In this document: positions 9,036-19,214 of the stretch, piece after piece | How positions within the stretch are numbered: position 1 is the stretch's first letter | How the letters are laid out: every line of letters begins with the position of its first letter | Origin: JBBIPA01 sp963820495 | Lineage (GTDB): Bacteria; Chloroflexota; Dehalococcoidia; GIF9; UBA5629 | Assembly (NCBI GenBank): GCA_963820495.1 | Contig: CAWGAF010000002.1 | Coordinates: 1,116,001 to 1,180,000, forward strand | Length of the DNA: 64,000 nucleotides | Direction: 5' to 3' | Notes under the pieces: model-generated | Database searches by the model: none | Told to the model about the DNA's origin: nothing | The model's input: the letters and a program-made list of their open reading frames with translations, nothing else | Made by a program: the position numbers and the translations under genes

Positions 9036-9464
9036 TTATGAAGTAGTATCAACTTCATGAAATGGAGCTAGTTTCTTGGAGACTGACTCAATATACTCAT
9101 GGGCTAACACGGTTGCATTGATAACCATGCTGAGCAGTATTTGGCCATCCATACCGTGGCCCCCGTAATTTATATACTTCTCTGCCCATTCAGAAGCTTT
9201 GATACAATTAGACAAGGCCATTTCAAATTCTCGCTGGATAATGGCAAGCTCTTTCTCTTTAGGTTTATGCATCTTGCTTATAGCGGTTAATATTGGTCTT
9301 AGTGTTAAATTGCTTTCCACAAGCATACCAGGGCTGACTGGCAATTCACCAGCCTGAAGCTTCTCAAGGTTGGTTATGTACAGAACTAACGGCTCTGCTC
9401 TTTCGTAGAGGGGCATGAATGTCTGGAACCATCTGAGCCTTTCTTTGACAGCCTTCATCATCAT
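9036..9464 (-). CDS. Hypothetical helical protein
   Basis: I do not recognise this 142-residue protein. It is predicted to be mostly alpha-helical and soluble, with amphipathic stretches (VKERLRWFQTFMPLYERAEPL; KEKELAIIQREFEMALSNC) and a Gly-rich turn INYGGHGMDG. No signal peptide, membrane helix or metal motif is seen. Three consecutive ATG codons begin the frame and GGGTGG lies upstream. It stands alone, about 150 bases upstream of the GYD gene on the same strand. Confidence 0.5.
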   Translation of the reverse strand: MMMKAVKERLRWFQTFMPLYERAEPLVLYITNLEKLQAGELPVSPGMLVESNLTLRPILTAISKMHKPKEKELAIIQREFEMALSNCIKASEWAEKYINYGGHGMDGQILLSMVINATVLAHEYIESVSKKLAPFHEVDTTS

Positions 9465-9852
9465 CTGGCCACCCGTAACTGTTATCTTCTTGTGTGCTAT
9501 ACTCTATAGTTCCAGTATATCTCTATTACCAAATTTTTCAATATCTGGACCTGTACAAACATGTTTCACTAGAAGAATTTCCTATAAGAACGATATTCCA
9601 ATCAGGTGCCTTTGGTAATTAGCTTTGCATAACATTCCATCGTAATGTTACATTAGTTTCAAAAGATAAAAAGGTGGTAATACTTTTTATCATTATATGA
9701 ACTGCATATTTTTCGTATTATCTCAAGATGTTTCCGAAAAGGCCCCCAAGAAAGATAATGAAAGAACATTGGGGAAAAGCCCTAAAAATGCGCCGACAAC
9801 CCGTCGACGTTCAAATGTTGTTCAAATGTATGCAATATATGCAATGGCTCTG
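9465..9852. other. Intergenic, nothing recognised
   Basis: Part of a nearly 1 kb gap. Short frames exist on the plus strand but have no ribosome binding sites or protein-like composition. No RNA gene seen. Confidence 0.3.
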
Positions 9853-10012
9853 TTTTCCAGTTCCATTTTATATTGGTTCCAAGTTCCAGCTTCGGTTCCA
9901 CCTTGTATTGGTTCCAGGTTCCAGTTTTAGTTCCAGTTTATATGGTTACAGTTCCTGTTCCAGTTCCAGTTCCATGTCAGTTTGACTGTTATTTCCTATT
10001 GGAACTGAAACT
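9853..10012. repeat. Degenerate TTCCAGT / GGTTCC repeat tract
   Basis: A low-complexity tract made of imperfect copies of GGTTCC and AGTTCCAGTTCC, at least twelve copies of TTCC in about 140 bases, with a reverse-complement copy (GGAACTGAAACTT) at its right end and one more isolated copy near 10,093. It is AT-rich on both sides and lies upstream of the PHP/ATPase gene. It may be a slipped microsatellite-like array or a set of protein-binding sites. Confidence 0.6.
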
Positions 10013-10410
10013 TGAACACTGGGATAAAAAACCGCTGAAACCTTAGTGAAAAGGCTTTACATTATAAAAAGGAAATGGATTGATTAATTAGTTCTAGTTC
10101 CAGGTGAAAAACCGGTGATTAGGTTGTGGAATCAGGAACTATCATAAAATGTAATCACACTAAACGATGAAACGTTTAACATGCTGTACTTTAGGAGAAA
10201 TGAGACGTAATAGAGTATGCTGTCTCCTACTGATACACGGTAGAGACTCGTACCTAGGTCTTACGCCATATACCAAATTTTAGATAACATTCAATATTAA
10301 TTATTGCGGATTGTTGACACAGATAGAATGAGAGACTAGAATCATAACTAATATGATAAATGTATATTTATCTTGATATCCCAATATTGGAGGAGAAAGT
10401 ATTTCTTTTG

Positions 10411-10443
10411 ATGTCTGCTATACCAAGTAGGAATGCAAAATGA
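10411..10443 (+). promoter_or_regulatory. Possible leader peptide overlapping the next start
   Basis: A 10-codon frame (MSAIPSRNAK) begins at 10411, about 15 bases after a strong GGAGGAG, and its TGA overlaps the ATG of the PHP/ATPase gene at 10440 (ATGA). This could couple translation. The main gene also has its own weak TAGGA 7 bases upstream. Confidence 0.3.
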
Positions 10444-13196
10444 ATAACTACAAATTCCCTAGGGGGTCTGAATGGCTGAAGTGGGATTTGCACGCGCATA
10501 CCCCTTTAGATTCTGAGTGGATTTCACGCCCATCCCTGCAAACAGATGCCGACAGAAGGCAATTCGCCCAACAATACGTAGCAGCTGCCATTAAAGCGAA
10601 TCTCGCTGTTGTAGCGATCACAGACCACAACTTCTGCCGTTCTCGTGATGAGCTTCTTATACCATTTATACAAGAAGCTGCGAGCGATTCTGGTCCGACG
10701 ATTTTGCCAGGTTTTGAGGTAACTGTGTCTGATTGCGGTGGGACTCACGTTTTGGTCATATTCTCTGAAGATTCGCCGCTAGATACAATTGATGGTATTA
10801 TGTCCCAATTATTCCCTCCAGGAGCGCCTCGATTCCTAAGAGACAGTGTTTCGCCCAGCACGAGGGGAATTCAAGAACTGAACGAAATACTTAGACAATC
10901 CAAATTGAAATATCTAATTGTATTCGCTCATGCTGATAGAGAGAATGGTGTTCTTCATCACAGAGGTAGTAACCTACGCGCCAAATTATGGCAACAACCA
11001 TTCGTAAGAATAGCTCAATTATCTAAGAGTCCTTCCGAATGTACTGGATTTATCGCACAAGTCGTCAATGGTACAAATGCGACTTACTCTAAGAATATTG
11101 CTTATGTAATAGCTTCAGACTGTAGATGTCTAAATCAAACCGAAGCCACTCTTGAACGCTATGCATTGGGCCAACGCTACACATGGATAAAGGCATCTCC
11201 CACTTTCGAGGGACTTAGGCAGATAATTTTCGAACCCAATGAGCGTGTATGCTTTCAGGAGCACAAACCAGGAGAGAAGCCAGCTTTTCGTACAATCGAC
11301 CAAGTCAGTTTCATTGATTCTTCAGGTACATTTCAGTCTGACCCAATTCCTTTGAATGCAAATTTGACAACCATAATTGGGGGAAAGTCAACCGGCAAGT
11401 CCATACTACTTTCATGTATAGCTCGAGCTATTAACGGTGAATACGCTCAAAGGGCAGTCGATATCGCTAAAACCAATGTCTACGATTTAGGCAACATTGA
11501 TTTCCAAGTTACGTGGAACTCGGGAGATGTTGACAAACTATCAGAAAGCAAACAAGAACGCCACGTCACGTTCTTACCCCAAATGTTTATTCACCGTCTC
11601 GTTGAGGATGCAAATCGACCTTATCTCTCCGATTCCCTACTCAACTTTCTTCGACAGAACTCTTCATTCGAAAATTCTTATAGTGAATTGGTAAGTAAAC
11701 GTGATACTAGCATGACACAACTAGCAACGGAAATCTCTAATTTCTTCTCATATCTTTCCACTTGGCACGATATAGTAAATAAGATAGAGAAGCTAGGGAA
11801 CAAGAGCTCTATTGAAGCCGAATTGCAGAAAATCGCTATAGATTCCGAAGAACTCAGGAAATCATCCGGATTCACTGAAGAAGAGATGGAGGGATACAGA
11901 AAATTACAGCGGAACTTGACTAATTTAAATGTACGCAATGAGGCTGTCAAGCGTGTTCAAGCATTTTCTCAAGAACTTGCGGATAAGATACCGGATTTAA
12001 TAGAAGATGTTATAACCCATATTGGCGAGCTCTTTGAAGAAGTCTCTGTGTCTTATGATCTTGAAAGGTCAGAAATAAAGTCAGTCAAGTCCCATGTAAT
12101 TAAATTACAGCAGGCGATTAAGTTGACCAGCAAAGAATTTATAAAAGAGACCTCGAGAACTGCGCACAAGCTAAGCAAACAAGCAGAGACGATAATTAAG
12201 GATTTGGAAAGTGTAAACTCAGCATTAAGCCCATTTTTAAATAAAATATCAAACCAAAAAAAATTGGAGGAACTCCAAGACGCTACTAAACAAATTAATT
12301 ACTTATTGAGACAAATACGTGTGCACGAGAAAGCGAAAACAAAGATTGAGAGGAAATATTGGGATTCTGTGAAGAAGATTAAGGGATTAGTTGCAGAGCG
12401 TTATGAGATTCAAAAGAAAATAATTGAACTCTTCAATAATCCTATGTATACGCAGATTGGAGATGATACTATTGTCTCAGCGGATTTAACTTTTAAAATA
12501 GATAAGTTCAACTATGATTTTCTTGGGTGCTTTGACTTGCGTCATCCCTTATCTCGGTTTGGCAGTTTCTTTCAGAATAACACTCTTTCTTGGAGTCAAG
12601 AAAGACATGTTGAAATAATAACTGGCATATTAGATAAATTGATTTTAACTCCTGAGTCAGAACTAGGATTACGTTCTGGCCAAACACTTCACAATGCAGT
12701 AGACATCCTTCTCCGTGATTACTTATCCCACGAGTTTACTGTGAAACAGGGTGGCGAAGATATTTTTGAAATGTCCCCGGGCAAACAAGGGCTTATCCTT
12801 CTCGAGATATTCCTGCATTTGAGCACTTCCAATTATCCCATATTAATTGACCAACCTGAAGATAATCTCGATAACAGAACAATTTATTCGCACCTTGTAA
12901 ACTATATTAAAGCACGAAAACAACATCGTCAGATTATCATAGTAACGCATAATCCCAATCTTGTACTTGGAACCGATGCAGAGCAAGTTATCGTGGCCAA
13001 TCAAGACGGTCAAGGTCAGGGTGAAAATGCGAATTACCGCTTTGAATATGTGTCTGGGCCTATTGAGTGTTCATTCACTGATTTAACAACTCCGTACGTT
13101 CTTAACGCACATGGAATACGAGAACATGTCTGTCAGGTTTTGGAAGGGGGAACGGAAGCATTTCGAAAAAGAGAGGAAAAATACTGTTTGGACTAA
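10440..13196 (+). CDS. PHP-domain / SMC-like ATPase (TrlF-like)
   Basis: A 918-residue fusion. Residues about 12-250 form a PHP phosphoesterase domain with metal motifs DLHAHTP (Asp16, His18, His20), ITDHN (Asp62, His63) and VFAHADRENG. From about residue 285 an SMC/RecF-type ATPase follows: Walker A GGKSTGKS (about 313-320), long coiled-coil regions (about 420-680), and a C-terminal Walker B LIDQPEDNLDN (about 801) with VTHNPN. This matches the TrlF-like AAA family. PHP domains hydrolyse phosphate esters, often of nucleic acids, so a DNA- or RNA-processing, possibly anti-phage, machine is likely; the substrate is unknown. The gene is convergent with the SbcC/SbcD-like pair. Confidence 0.8.
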   Translation: MNNYKFPRGSEWLKWDLHAHTPLDSEWISRPSLQTDADRRQFAQQYVAAAIKANLAVVAITDHNFCRSRDELLIPFIQEAASDSGPTILPGFEVTVSDCGGTHVLVIFSEDSPLDTIDGIMSQLFPPGAPRFLRDSVSPSTRGIQELNEILRQSKLKYLIVFAHADRENGVLHHRGSNLRAKLWQQPFVRIAQLSKSPSECTGFIAQVVNGTNATYSKNIAYVIASDCRCLNQTEATLERYALGQRYTWIKASPTFEGLRQIIFEPNERVCFQEHKPGEKPAFRTIDQVSFIDSSGTFQSDPIPLNANLTTIIGGKSTGKSILLSCIARAINGEYAQRAVDIAKTNVYDLGNIDFQVTWNSGDVDKLSESKQERHVTFLPQMFIHRLVEDANRPYLSDSLLNFLRQNSSFENSYSELVSKRDTSMTQLATEISNFFSYLSTWHDIVNKIEKLGNKSSIEAELQKIAIDSEELRKSSGFTEEEMEGYRKLQRNLTNLNVRNEAVKRVQAFSQELADKIPDLIEDVITHIGELFEEVSVSYDLERSEIKSVKSHVIKLQQAIKLTSKEFIKETSRTAHKLSKQAETIIKDLESVNSALSPFLNKISNQKKLEELQDATKQINYLLRQIRVHEKAKTKIERKYWDSVKKIKGLVAERYEIQKKIIELFNNPMYTQIGDDTIVSADLTFKIDKFNYDFLGCFDLRHPLSRFGSFFQNNTLSWSQERHVEIITGILDKLILTPESELGLRSGQTLHNAVDILLRDYLSHEFTVKQGGEDIFEMSPGKQGLILLEIFLHLSTSNYPILIDQPEDNLDNRTIYSHLVNYIKARKQHRQIIIVTHNPNLVLGTDAEQVIVANQDGQGQGENANYRFEYVSGPIECSFTDLTTPYVLNAHGIREHVCQVLEGGTEAFRKREEKYCLD

Positions 13197-13386
13197 CACA
13201 TAAATGAGACACCATTGTTTTGCGAGGACTCCTTGGACATTTTACGATTGGTAGTTCATTGCACTCTATGAAGTAAAGTGCAGACTGTACCACTTATTTG
13301 TGGTTGAGACGATGAAGAGTCTGACTCCATCGGAAACTCAGGGTTATGGCGTGACTAGGTCGATACAACAAGCTGAGGCACACCAA

Positions 13387-16023
13387 TCACTTAGCCCAAA
13401 CAATCTCTTTGGCTGCCCCAATATTACTGTATCGGCCTGGCACACAGGTGAAAATCACAATCTGGCATTCCTTTGCCGCTTTGGCTAGTACGGCGCCCAT
13501 CAGGGACAATCTTTCCGGATCAGTATAGCCAAGTGTATCGTCGACAATTACTGGAGCACCACCATCTGTGGCTACTATCATCGCGCACGCCAAGCGAAAG
13601 ATTAGCGAAAGCTGCTCCTTTGTTCCCCCACTCAAGCTATCGAAACCAACCGTGATATCATTCAATGTGCGGCTGACTATTTGTAGGTCGTCACTTACCT
13701 CTACCTGAAAGGTATGGTCGAAAACCAGGCGACCTAGTGCCTCAATCCTCTCCCTAAGCGGTGCGACATAAGCGTGACGTGCCCTGTCACGTTCCTCAGA
13801 CATAGTACTATAGAGCAGATTTGCAGCTGCCGCCCGTTTGGCTAACGACGCGTTTTCATGTTCAGCGCGCGAGAGTGCAGTCCGAGCAATACCTAATTTA
13901 TCATAGAGGCCATCCTCTCCGTTGATTTTGAGGCGAGTAGTTACCTCTGTTAGCTCTTTTTCTGTCTTTTTCATCTGTTGCTGTATTCTGGTTAATGACT
14001 CTCTGGACGTCTTGTCAAGCTCCCTTTCCTGCTCTGGGTTGAGATCTCCGAGCGTTGCCTCGGCATCTCTAACGTCGGTCTCTGCCTGTGCCAATACCTT
14101 TACTGCGCTTTCGAGTGCTACACTGACCCCTTCATCGGGCACAGTCGCTCTCTCTTCTTTCAACGTTTTCTCAAGGCCGGCCAAATGCTGCTTTTGATGC
14201 TCCCACACAGATCGCGCTTCTATGTAGTCTCCGTTCCGGCGTTCACATAGTATTTTTACCTCATCGAAGGCTGCCTTTGCCTCGTTCCACTCTGTTTCAA
14301 GACGGTGCTGCATCTTCTCCAATCTCGCCAATTCTGTTTTTGTTAGATCAGAGCTATCCAATATTGATGGCTCAGAAGCCCTGGCGGGCAGATAAGCTGG
14401 CACGGTCTGCTGTAATCTCAACAGTCGGCCTGCCAACTCGTCATAAGAAAGGTCCCGCAGATTGTCCTTCTCAACCCGCCTCATTTCCGCGACCTGTCTA
14501 GAGGCCTCTTGCCTTTCCTGAAAAGCCTCTCGTGCCTTATCTGCACCAGTAATCCCCAGAGAGGCGCAGACCTCGCTTAGCTTCGCCTCGGCATCCTCAA
14601 CCTTCTTTGAAAGCGTGTCAACACTGGAACCGGCCGTTATCTCTATCTCCAATTTATCGGGCACAACTAAATTGACCTTGTCAGGTACCTGAAAGGAAAG
14701 CTCTTTCCCTTGTCCTAATTTGACGGTAGTGCCGTCTTTGATCAATCTGCATTCTTGTAATCCGCGCAACGAGACAGCAGGAGCCTTAGCTTCTCGTTTT
14801 GCCCTCGCGGTTATTACTGCGGCTTGAGCCGCCTCAATGGTCCGAAGAGCTTCTTCGTCAACCCTATTCGTTGCTAGAATTGCCTGTGAGTGGGCGACCA
14901 TCTCCCTTGCTCGGTCAACACGATCCTTACGTTCTTGCAGTAGTTCAAGGTCCAGCTTGGCACGAAAATAGTCATAGTCGCGCCGCCTCAAATCGGTCAA
15001 CTCACGGATTTCCTTCAGCTTTCTTTCGGCGGCATTGCAAGCCATCTCTGCCGTTTTCGACTCTTCCCTAGCTTGGTTGAGTGAAGCAAGCCTCGAATCT
15101 ACGGATTTGCCCATTTCAGCTTCCGCCTTGGTAGCATCCGAGACCTTGTTGACAAGCTCTTCGCGCGCTCTCTTATCCGCACGTGCTGCCTTTTCCGAGA
15201 TCTTTGCCACTTGCAGGTTAAGCCTCGCCTCCGAGAGACGCTGATCCAGTTCGGTTATCTGTTTGAGCTTGTCTGAGCGGTTTTCCAATTCGTTCGCAAT
15301 CGCCTGCTCAGAGTGTTCAAGCTCACCTAATTCCCGTCTGAGATCATTAGCTCGATCGATATCATGCTCGAGGTCACGCAGCGCCTCTTCAAACTTCTGA
15401 ACTTCCGATTGGCGATATGATAATGCCTGGCGACATTCCTCCAGCTCTTTCTTCTCGGCTCCTCCTGGAGTGAAATAGTTTGAGTACTCCGCATGAACCG
15501 CTTCGAAGAGGCTTTCAGCTTTCGGATCAGTCGAATGTCCGCCAGCTGCCCGATCTAGGGCTTGAGAAAGCCAAGTCTGCCCTGTAAGTTTTGGCTGCTT
15601 AATCTCTGCGCCTTGCCTAATGCTCAAAGCTTTCCAAAGATTAACGTCCAAGGTTTCCCTAAGTATTGCGTCTGCGCGCTCGTGGGCTCGCCTGCCGGTC
15701 AGACTCTCGGCTTTTGGCTTGGTAATGGTGAGCCTGGTCTCCGGTTTCTTGAAATAACGCTTAAAGTAGGTGAAATGGTAGGGGCCGCTCTCCGCCTCTA
15801 GTTCGATCTCTGTACCTTCGTCGCGATGAACCGGTCTGATGGCCATGAGATCGCCGTGCTTGCTAGAATCTGGATATCCAAAGAGAATCCAGACCGCCTC
15901 CCCTAAACTGGTTTTTCCTATCTCATTGGGGCCTCTAACTAGGGTGATACCGGTTCCGGCGAATTCTGCCTCACGCTCGGAAACGCCCCTATAATTGGCA
16001 ATCCGCAAACGGACATATCTCAT
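13387..16023 (-). CDS. SbcC/Rad50-like ATPase (YhaN type)
   Basis: An 878-residue SMC-like ATPase. Residues 1-60 carry the nucleotide-binding lobe with Walker A RGPNEIGKTSLG (about 31-42). Long coiled coils (about 170-780) surround a central hinge-like region. The C-terminal lobe has the ABC signature SLSGGTKEQLSL and Walker B PVIVDDTLGYTDPER. It is shorter than classic SbcC and lacks an obvious CxxC zinc hook; no Cys-x-x-Cys is seen in the coiled coil. It overlaps the SbcD-like gene by 4 bases (ATGA-type), so the two are translationally coupled. Together they should form an ATP-dependent nuclease for DNA ends or hairpins. Coding sequence is GC-richer than the flanking genes. Confidence 0.85.
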   Translation of the reverse strand: MRYVRLRIANYRGVSEREAEFAGTGITLVRGPNEIGKTSLGEAVWILFGYPDSSKHGDLMAIRPVHRDEGTEIELEAESGPYHFTYFKRYFKKPETRLTITKPKAESLTGRRAHERADAILRETLDVNLWKALSIRQGAEIKQPKLTGQTWLSQALDRAAGGHSTDPKAESLFEAVHAEYSNYFTPGGAEKKELEECRQALSYRQSEVQKFEEALRDLEHDIDRANDLRRELGELEHSEQAIANELENRSDKLKQITELDQRLSEARLNLQVAKISEKAARADKRAREELVNKVSDATKAEAEMGKSVDSRLASLNQAREESKTAEMACNAAERKLKEIRELTDLRRRDYDYFRAKLDLELLQERKDRVDRAREMVAHSQAILATNRVDEEALRTIEAAQAAVITARAKREAKAPAVSLRGLQECRLIKDGTTVKLGQGKELSFQVPDKVNLVVPDKLEIEITAGSSVDTLSKKVEDAEAKLSEVCASLGITGADKAREAFQERQEASRQVAEMRRVEKDNLRDLSYDELAGRLLRLQQTVPAYLPARASEPSILDSSDLTKTELARLEKMQHRLETEWNEAKAAFDEVKILCERRNGDYIEARSVWEHQKQHLAGLEKTLKEERATVPDEGVSVALESAVKVLAQAETDVRDAEATLGDLNPEQERELDKTSRESLTRIQQQMKKTEKELTEVTTRLKINGEDGLYDKLGIARTALSRAEHENASLAKRAAAANLLYSTMSEERDRARHAYVAPLRERIEALGRLVFDHTFQVEVSDDLQIVSRTLNDITVGFDSLSGGTKEQLSLIFRLACAMIVATDGGAPVIVDDTLGYTDPERLSLMGAVLAKAAKECQIVIFTCVPGRYSNIGAAKEIVWAK

Positions 16024-17150
16024 AACAGACCACCACTCAACCTAACCAGCAATGCAAGCGCGTCACGGGCGGTTCTCTTCTCCATTCCCTCCCCGACCAT
16101 CTTTTCCCGCAGCTGCCTGACGGTCGCTTCGGCGAACCCGGAGAAATTAAGGACGGAGAAGTCTGCATCGTCCGGCAAAACTAACAACTCATCATCGCTC
16201 ATTTGGAAAGACGCGAATACATCCCCGATGGTAGCCAGAAATTGCCGCAGGATCGCCTCCTGGGTGAGGGAAATAGACCCCACTAGGTTCAGCCGGAGCA
16301 CCGTCTGTTCCTTTCGGTCTATGCTTTCCAGCATGCTTCGCAACGCCTCGATGTCCTCGGAGCAGTTGATATCAACGCGATTCTTCTCGACAAAGCGCCA
16401 CTGACCGACTGGGGCAGGTGTCGCAATCACCTTATCGCCATCCAATTCAACAATTTGGACATAGCCAGTCTCACCTTCCCCGAAGTCCGTGACCTCTGGC
16501 GTGCCAGAATACCAGATACGCTCACCCGCACCGATCTTAGTGCGTGAATGGCGGTCACCCAATGCCACAAAGGAGGCCTTTCTCTCTTCGATGACACGCT
16601 CTAGACTATCTGCCGTAAGTACCCCAAGGTCATCCTTTTTGGGGGTAAACAAATCGACAATACCGTGCGCCAAGATAATCCGGGTGACGCCAGTTAGTGG
16701 TTCAAGTGACTTCGTCGCTTCGTAAAATGGGTTCACTGGCATGCGCTTTGACAGCCATGGAGCCCCAACCAGTTCGACGTTGTGATCCGCTTGGATCGGG
16801 GTTGCATCGCTAATCACATTGACGTTAGCCGGTTTCCCTTGCATGAAGCTCTTGGAGGAATAGACCGAGGCCTCATTCAGGGGATCATGATTACCGGGCA
16901 GAATCCAGACGGGGAGTGGGACTTCCTTGAGCGCCTCAAGGGCACGCGCAACCGTTTTTCGGTCTACCTGGTTGGATTCAAACGCATCTCCGCAGACTAC
17001 TACGAACTGGCAATTAGATTCCACTGCAATTTTGCCGAGCGTGCGGATCGCATCAAAGCGTGCCTGGTTGAAACGCTCCTGAGCCCCCTCGGAGAACAAG
17101 TAGCGGGTCATGCCAAGCTGCCAATCGCTTGTGTGGAGGAAACGAACCAT
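16020..17150 (-). CDS. SbcD/Mre11-like DNA exonuclease (YhaO type)
   Basis: A 376-residue calcineurin-like phosphoesterase, the nuclease partner of the ATPase it overlaps. Metal motifs in order: LHTSDWQLG (about residues 5-13), VVCGDAFESN (about 50-59), ILPGNHDP (about 82-89) and ALGDRHSR (about 194-201). The C-terminal 130 residues form the capping/DNA-binding region. GGGAGG before the ATG supports the start. First gene of a two-gene operon. Role by family: Mn-dependent exo/endonuclease in DNA repair, hairpin removal or defence against invading DNA. Confidence 0.88.
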   Translation of the reverse strand: MVRFLHTSDWQLGMTRYLFSEGAQERFNQARFDAIRTLGKIAVESNCQFVVVCGDAFESNQVDRKTVARALEALKEVPLPVWILPGNHDPLNEASVYSSKSFMQGKPANVNVISDATPIQADHNVELVGAPWLSKRMPVNPFYEATKSLEPLTGVTRIILAHGIVDLFTPKKDDLGVLTADSLERVIEERKASFVALGDRHSRTKIGAGERIWYSGTPEVTDFGEGETGYVQIVELDGDKVIATPAPVGQWRFVEKNRVDINCSEDIEALRSMLESIDRKEQTVLRLNLVGSISLTQEAILRQFLATIGDVFASFQMSDDELLVLPDDADFSVLNFSGFAEATVRQLREKMVGEGMEKRTARDALALLVRLSGGLL

Positions 17151-17472
17151 ATCTTACCTCACCTCCCGGGAATTAACTCGAACTTCACACGCCTCGAAAA
17201 GGGCCCTTTGACACCCGCCTATTATAGTCTTTTGTGACTGTTGTTCAAAGTCTCCTTTATTGGACTCTGGCCACAATTCATCCCGACGAAGCTTTGCACC
17301 GGTAATTCTAAATGACGCTCTGCGTAATTTCTGAATGTAGACTGCACAATTCTGACTTTTGTTCACTCTGCTTCTTCAGCTTCCTTCTGCCTTGTTCCAA
17401 TAGAACTGTTAAGGTAAAATGGAGTCAGGCAGAGGAGGTGAAGCAAGAAGAACCTCCAAGGATGGGGAAATC

Positions 17473-18042
17473 GTGTCGATCATACCAGCTTTTCAAATAG
17501 GTGTCTGGAATGCCTGGATTTTTGTACTTTATGCTCTTATGCTTATTTTCTTGATACCCGCAATTAATAAGAGCGCTAGGGAGACAGGCGGCCACGGCTC
17601 TGTGTTAAGCAAAACTGAAAATATAATCCTTTATTCCTATCACATCATTTTCTTTCTACAGTGTATATACTCTATTTTCCTACCGCTAAAATTGGGTACG
17701 CTATGGTTTTACATAGGTCTTCCTATCGCTCTATTAGGACTAGCTATCTATACTATGGTTATCGTGAGTTTCGTTACCACTCCTCTAGAGCGCGAAGTCA
17801 TGACTAAAGGGCCATTCCGTTACTCAAAGCATCCTATGTACCTCAGTTCATCTTTGGCTCTCATAGGTGTTGGTATAGCTTGCGCTTCTTGGCTTTTCTT
17901 ATTGCTTTCAGTTGCATATATGGTTCTATCGATGGTTTCCGCAGCTTCGGAAGAACGCTTCTTGCTCGAAAAGTATGGCGACTCCTACTGTGAATACATG
18001 AATCGAACTCCTAGGTGGATAGGAGTACCGAAATCGCGTTGA
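17473..18042 (+). CDS. Isoprenylcysteine/phospholipid methyltransferase-family membrane protein
   Basis: An integral membrane methyltransferase-like protein of about 189 residues with four to five hydrophobic helices. The ICMT/PEMT signature is at the C-terminal side: TKGPFRYSKHPMYLSSSLALIG followed by the last helices and EERFLLEKYGDSYCEYMNRTPRWIG. I place the start at GTG 17473 because a purine-rich GGATGGGG precedes it and the 18 residues before it (from ATG 17419) are polar and unlike the family. The alternative start cannot be excluded. Family enzymes methylate membrane lipids or prenyl-cysteine using SAM; the substrate here is unknown. Confidence 0.75.
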   Translation: MSIIPAFQIGVWNAWIFVLYALMLIFLIPAINKSARETGGHGSVLSKTENIILYSYHIIFFLQCIYSIFLPLKLGTLWFYIGLPIALLGLAIYTMVIVSFVTTPLEREVMTKGPFRYSKHPMYLSSSLALIGVGIACASWLFLLLSVAYMVLSMVSAASEERFLLEKYGDSYCEYMNRTPRWIGVPKSR

Positions 18043-18153
18043 TCTAGCAACCCCAACTAACATTTCTCGGTTTTGTTCAACCCTGTTCCTCTCTAGCTCC
18101 ATCCTGTGGTATACTTGAACTAGGTTCCTAGGGCATGAGACAGGAGGATGGCT

Positions 18154-19039
18154 ATGAACGCTGACATTTATCACTTTGAGCTAGGGGATTTCCACTGCGT
18201 AGCTGTTAGTGACGGCACTCACACCTACGCACCTCCGACCTTCCCACCGCCGGCCATATTCCTTTTCGCCAATGCGCCAAAAGAACGACTTGAGCCAGTG
18301 CTTCGCGAACACAACCTACAGCCAGAACAGTGGCTAGAGTGGAACAAGCCCATACATTTGCCTGGCAGTTAACACAGGCAAGCATCAGGTGCTGGTGGAT
18401 ACGGGTGCCGATGGCCTTGCCCCAAGCACAGGAAAGCTTGTTCAGAACCTGAAGGCTGTAGGGATTGCGCCTGAGCACATTGACACGGTCATCTTAACAC
18501 ATGGACATCCAGACCACATTGGCGGGAATACTGATGACGAGGGTAGGCCAGTTTTCCCCGACGCTCGGTACGTTATGTGGAAAGGCGAGTGGGACTTCTG
18601 GACCTCGGGACAGGCGGAGACGAAACTCGATGAACATGTCAGGGAGAGGCAGCTGAAATTCGCACGCAAGAACCTGCCGCCGATTCAAGGTCGATTGGAA
18701 CTTGTTGACCGTGAAACTGAAATCGCACCCGGTATACGCGCCCTGGCAGCGCCTGGTCATACACCGGGGCAAATGGCGCTGGCTATTTCCTCAAGAGGTA
18801 AGCAATTGCTGTGCGTCTCTGATGTGGTACTCCACCCCATCCATCTGGAGCAACCAGAATGGTGTGCAGGCACCGATTTTTCTCCCCAGCAAGTCGTAGC
18901 CACCAGACGCAGGCTTCTAAAGAGAGCGGCAACTGAGAATGCCCTGGTGCTTGCGTTTCACTTCCCCTTCCCCGGTCTGGGCCACGTCATGCGAAAGGGA
19001 GAGGCGTGGCAATGGCAGCCTATTGGGGTAAAGGAATAG
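18154..19039 (+). pseudogene. MBL-fold metallo-hydrolase, broken by a +1 frameshift
   Basis: The gene starts at ATG 18154 (AGGAGG 6 bases upstream) and reads MNADIYHFELGDF to a stop at 18372. The rest continues in the next frame to 19039. Reading across CCC at 18349-18351 with one base removed restores a smooth join, NKPYICLAVNTGKHQVLVDTGA, exactly where metallo-beta-lactamase-fold proteins have this strand. The second part holds the zinc motif THGHPDHIGG and later AAPGHTPGQ and DVVLHP. The repaired protein would be about 295 residues, normal for the family. It is either a pseudogene by a one-base insertion in a C run, a sequencing error, or, less likely, a programmed shift. Confidence 0.8.
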
Positions 19040-19214
19040 AATATCCCCATTCCATTAACAATAACTCAATTTGTTAAGCCGTGCGAGACTGACCTGACAC
19101 CACCGCTTGTTGATGTTTCTATCCTACGTCAAGAGACTGTGATAGGTGGTTAACGATTTGCCAGATTGACGGCTATCATGGAGTGTTCTATAGTATTGAA
19201 AAGAGAGGGTTCGT

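Noticed and set aside
9697..9985. Plus-strand frames of 77 and 85 residues across the TTCC tract
   Set aside because: Their C-termini are only the translated repeat (Ser-rich), with no start signal; the two frames overlap each other.
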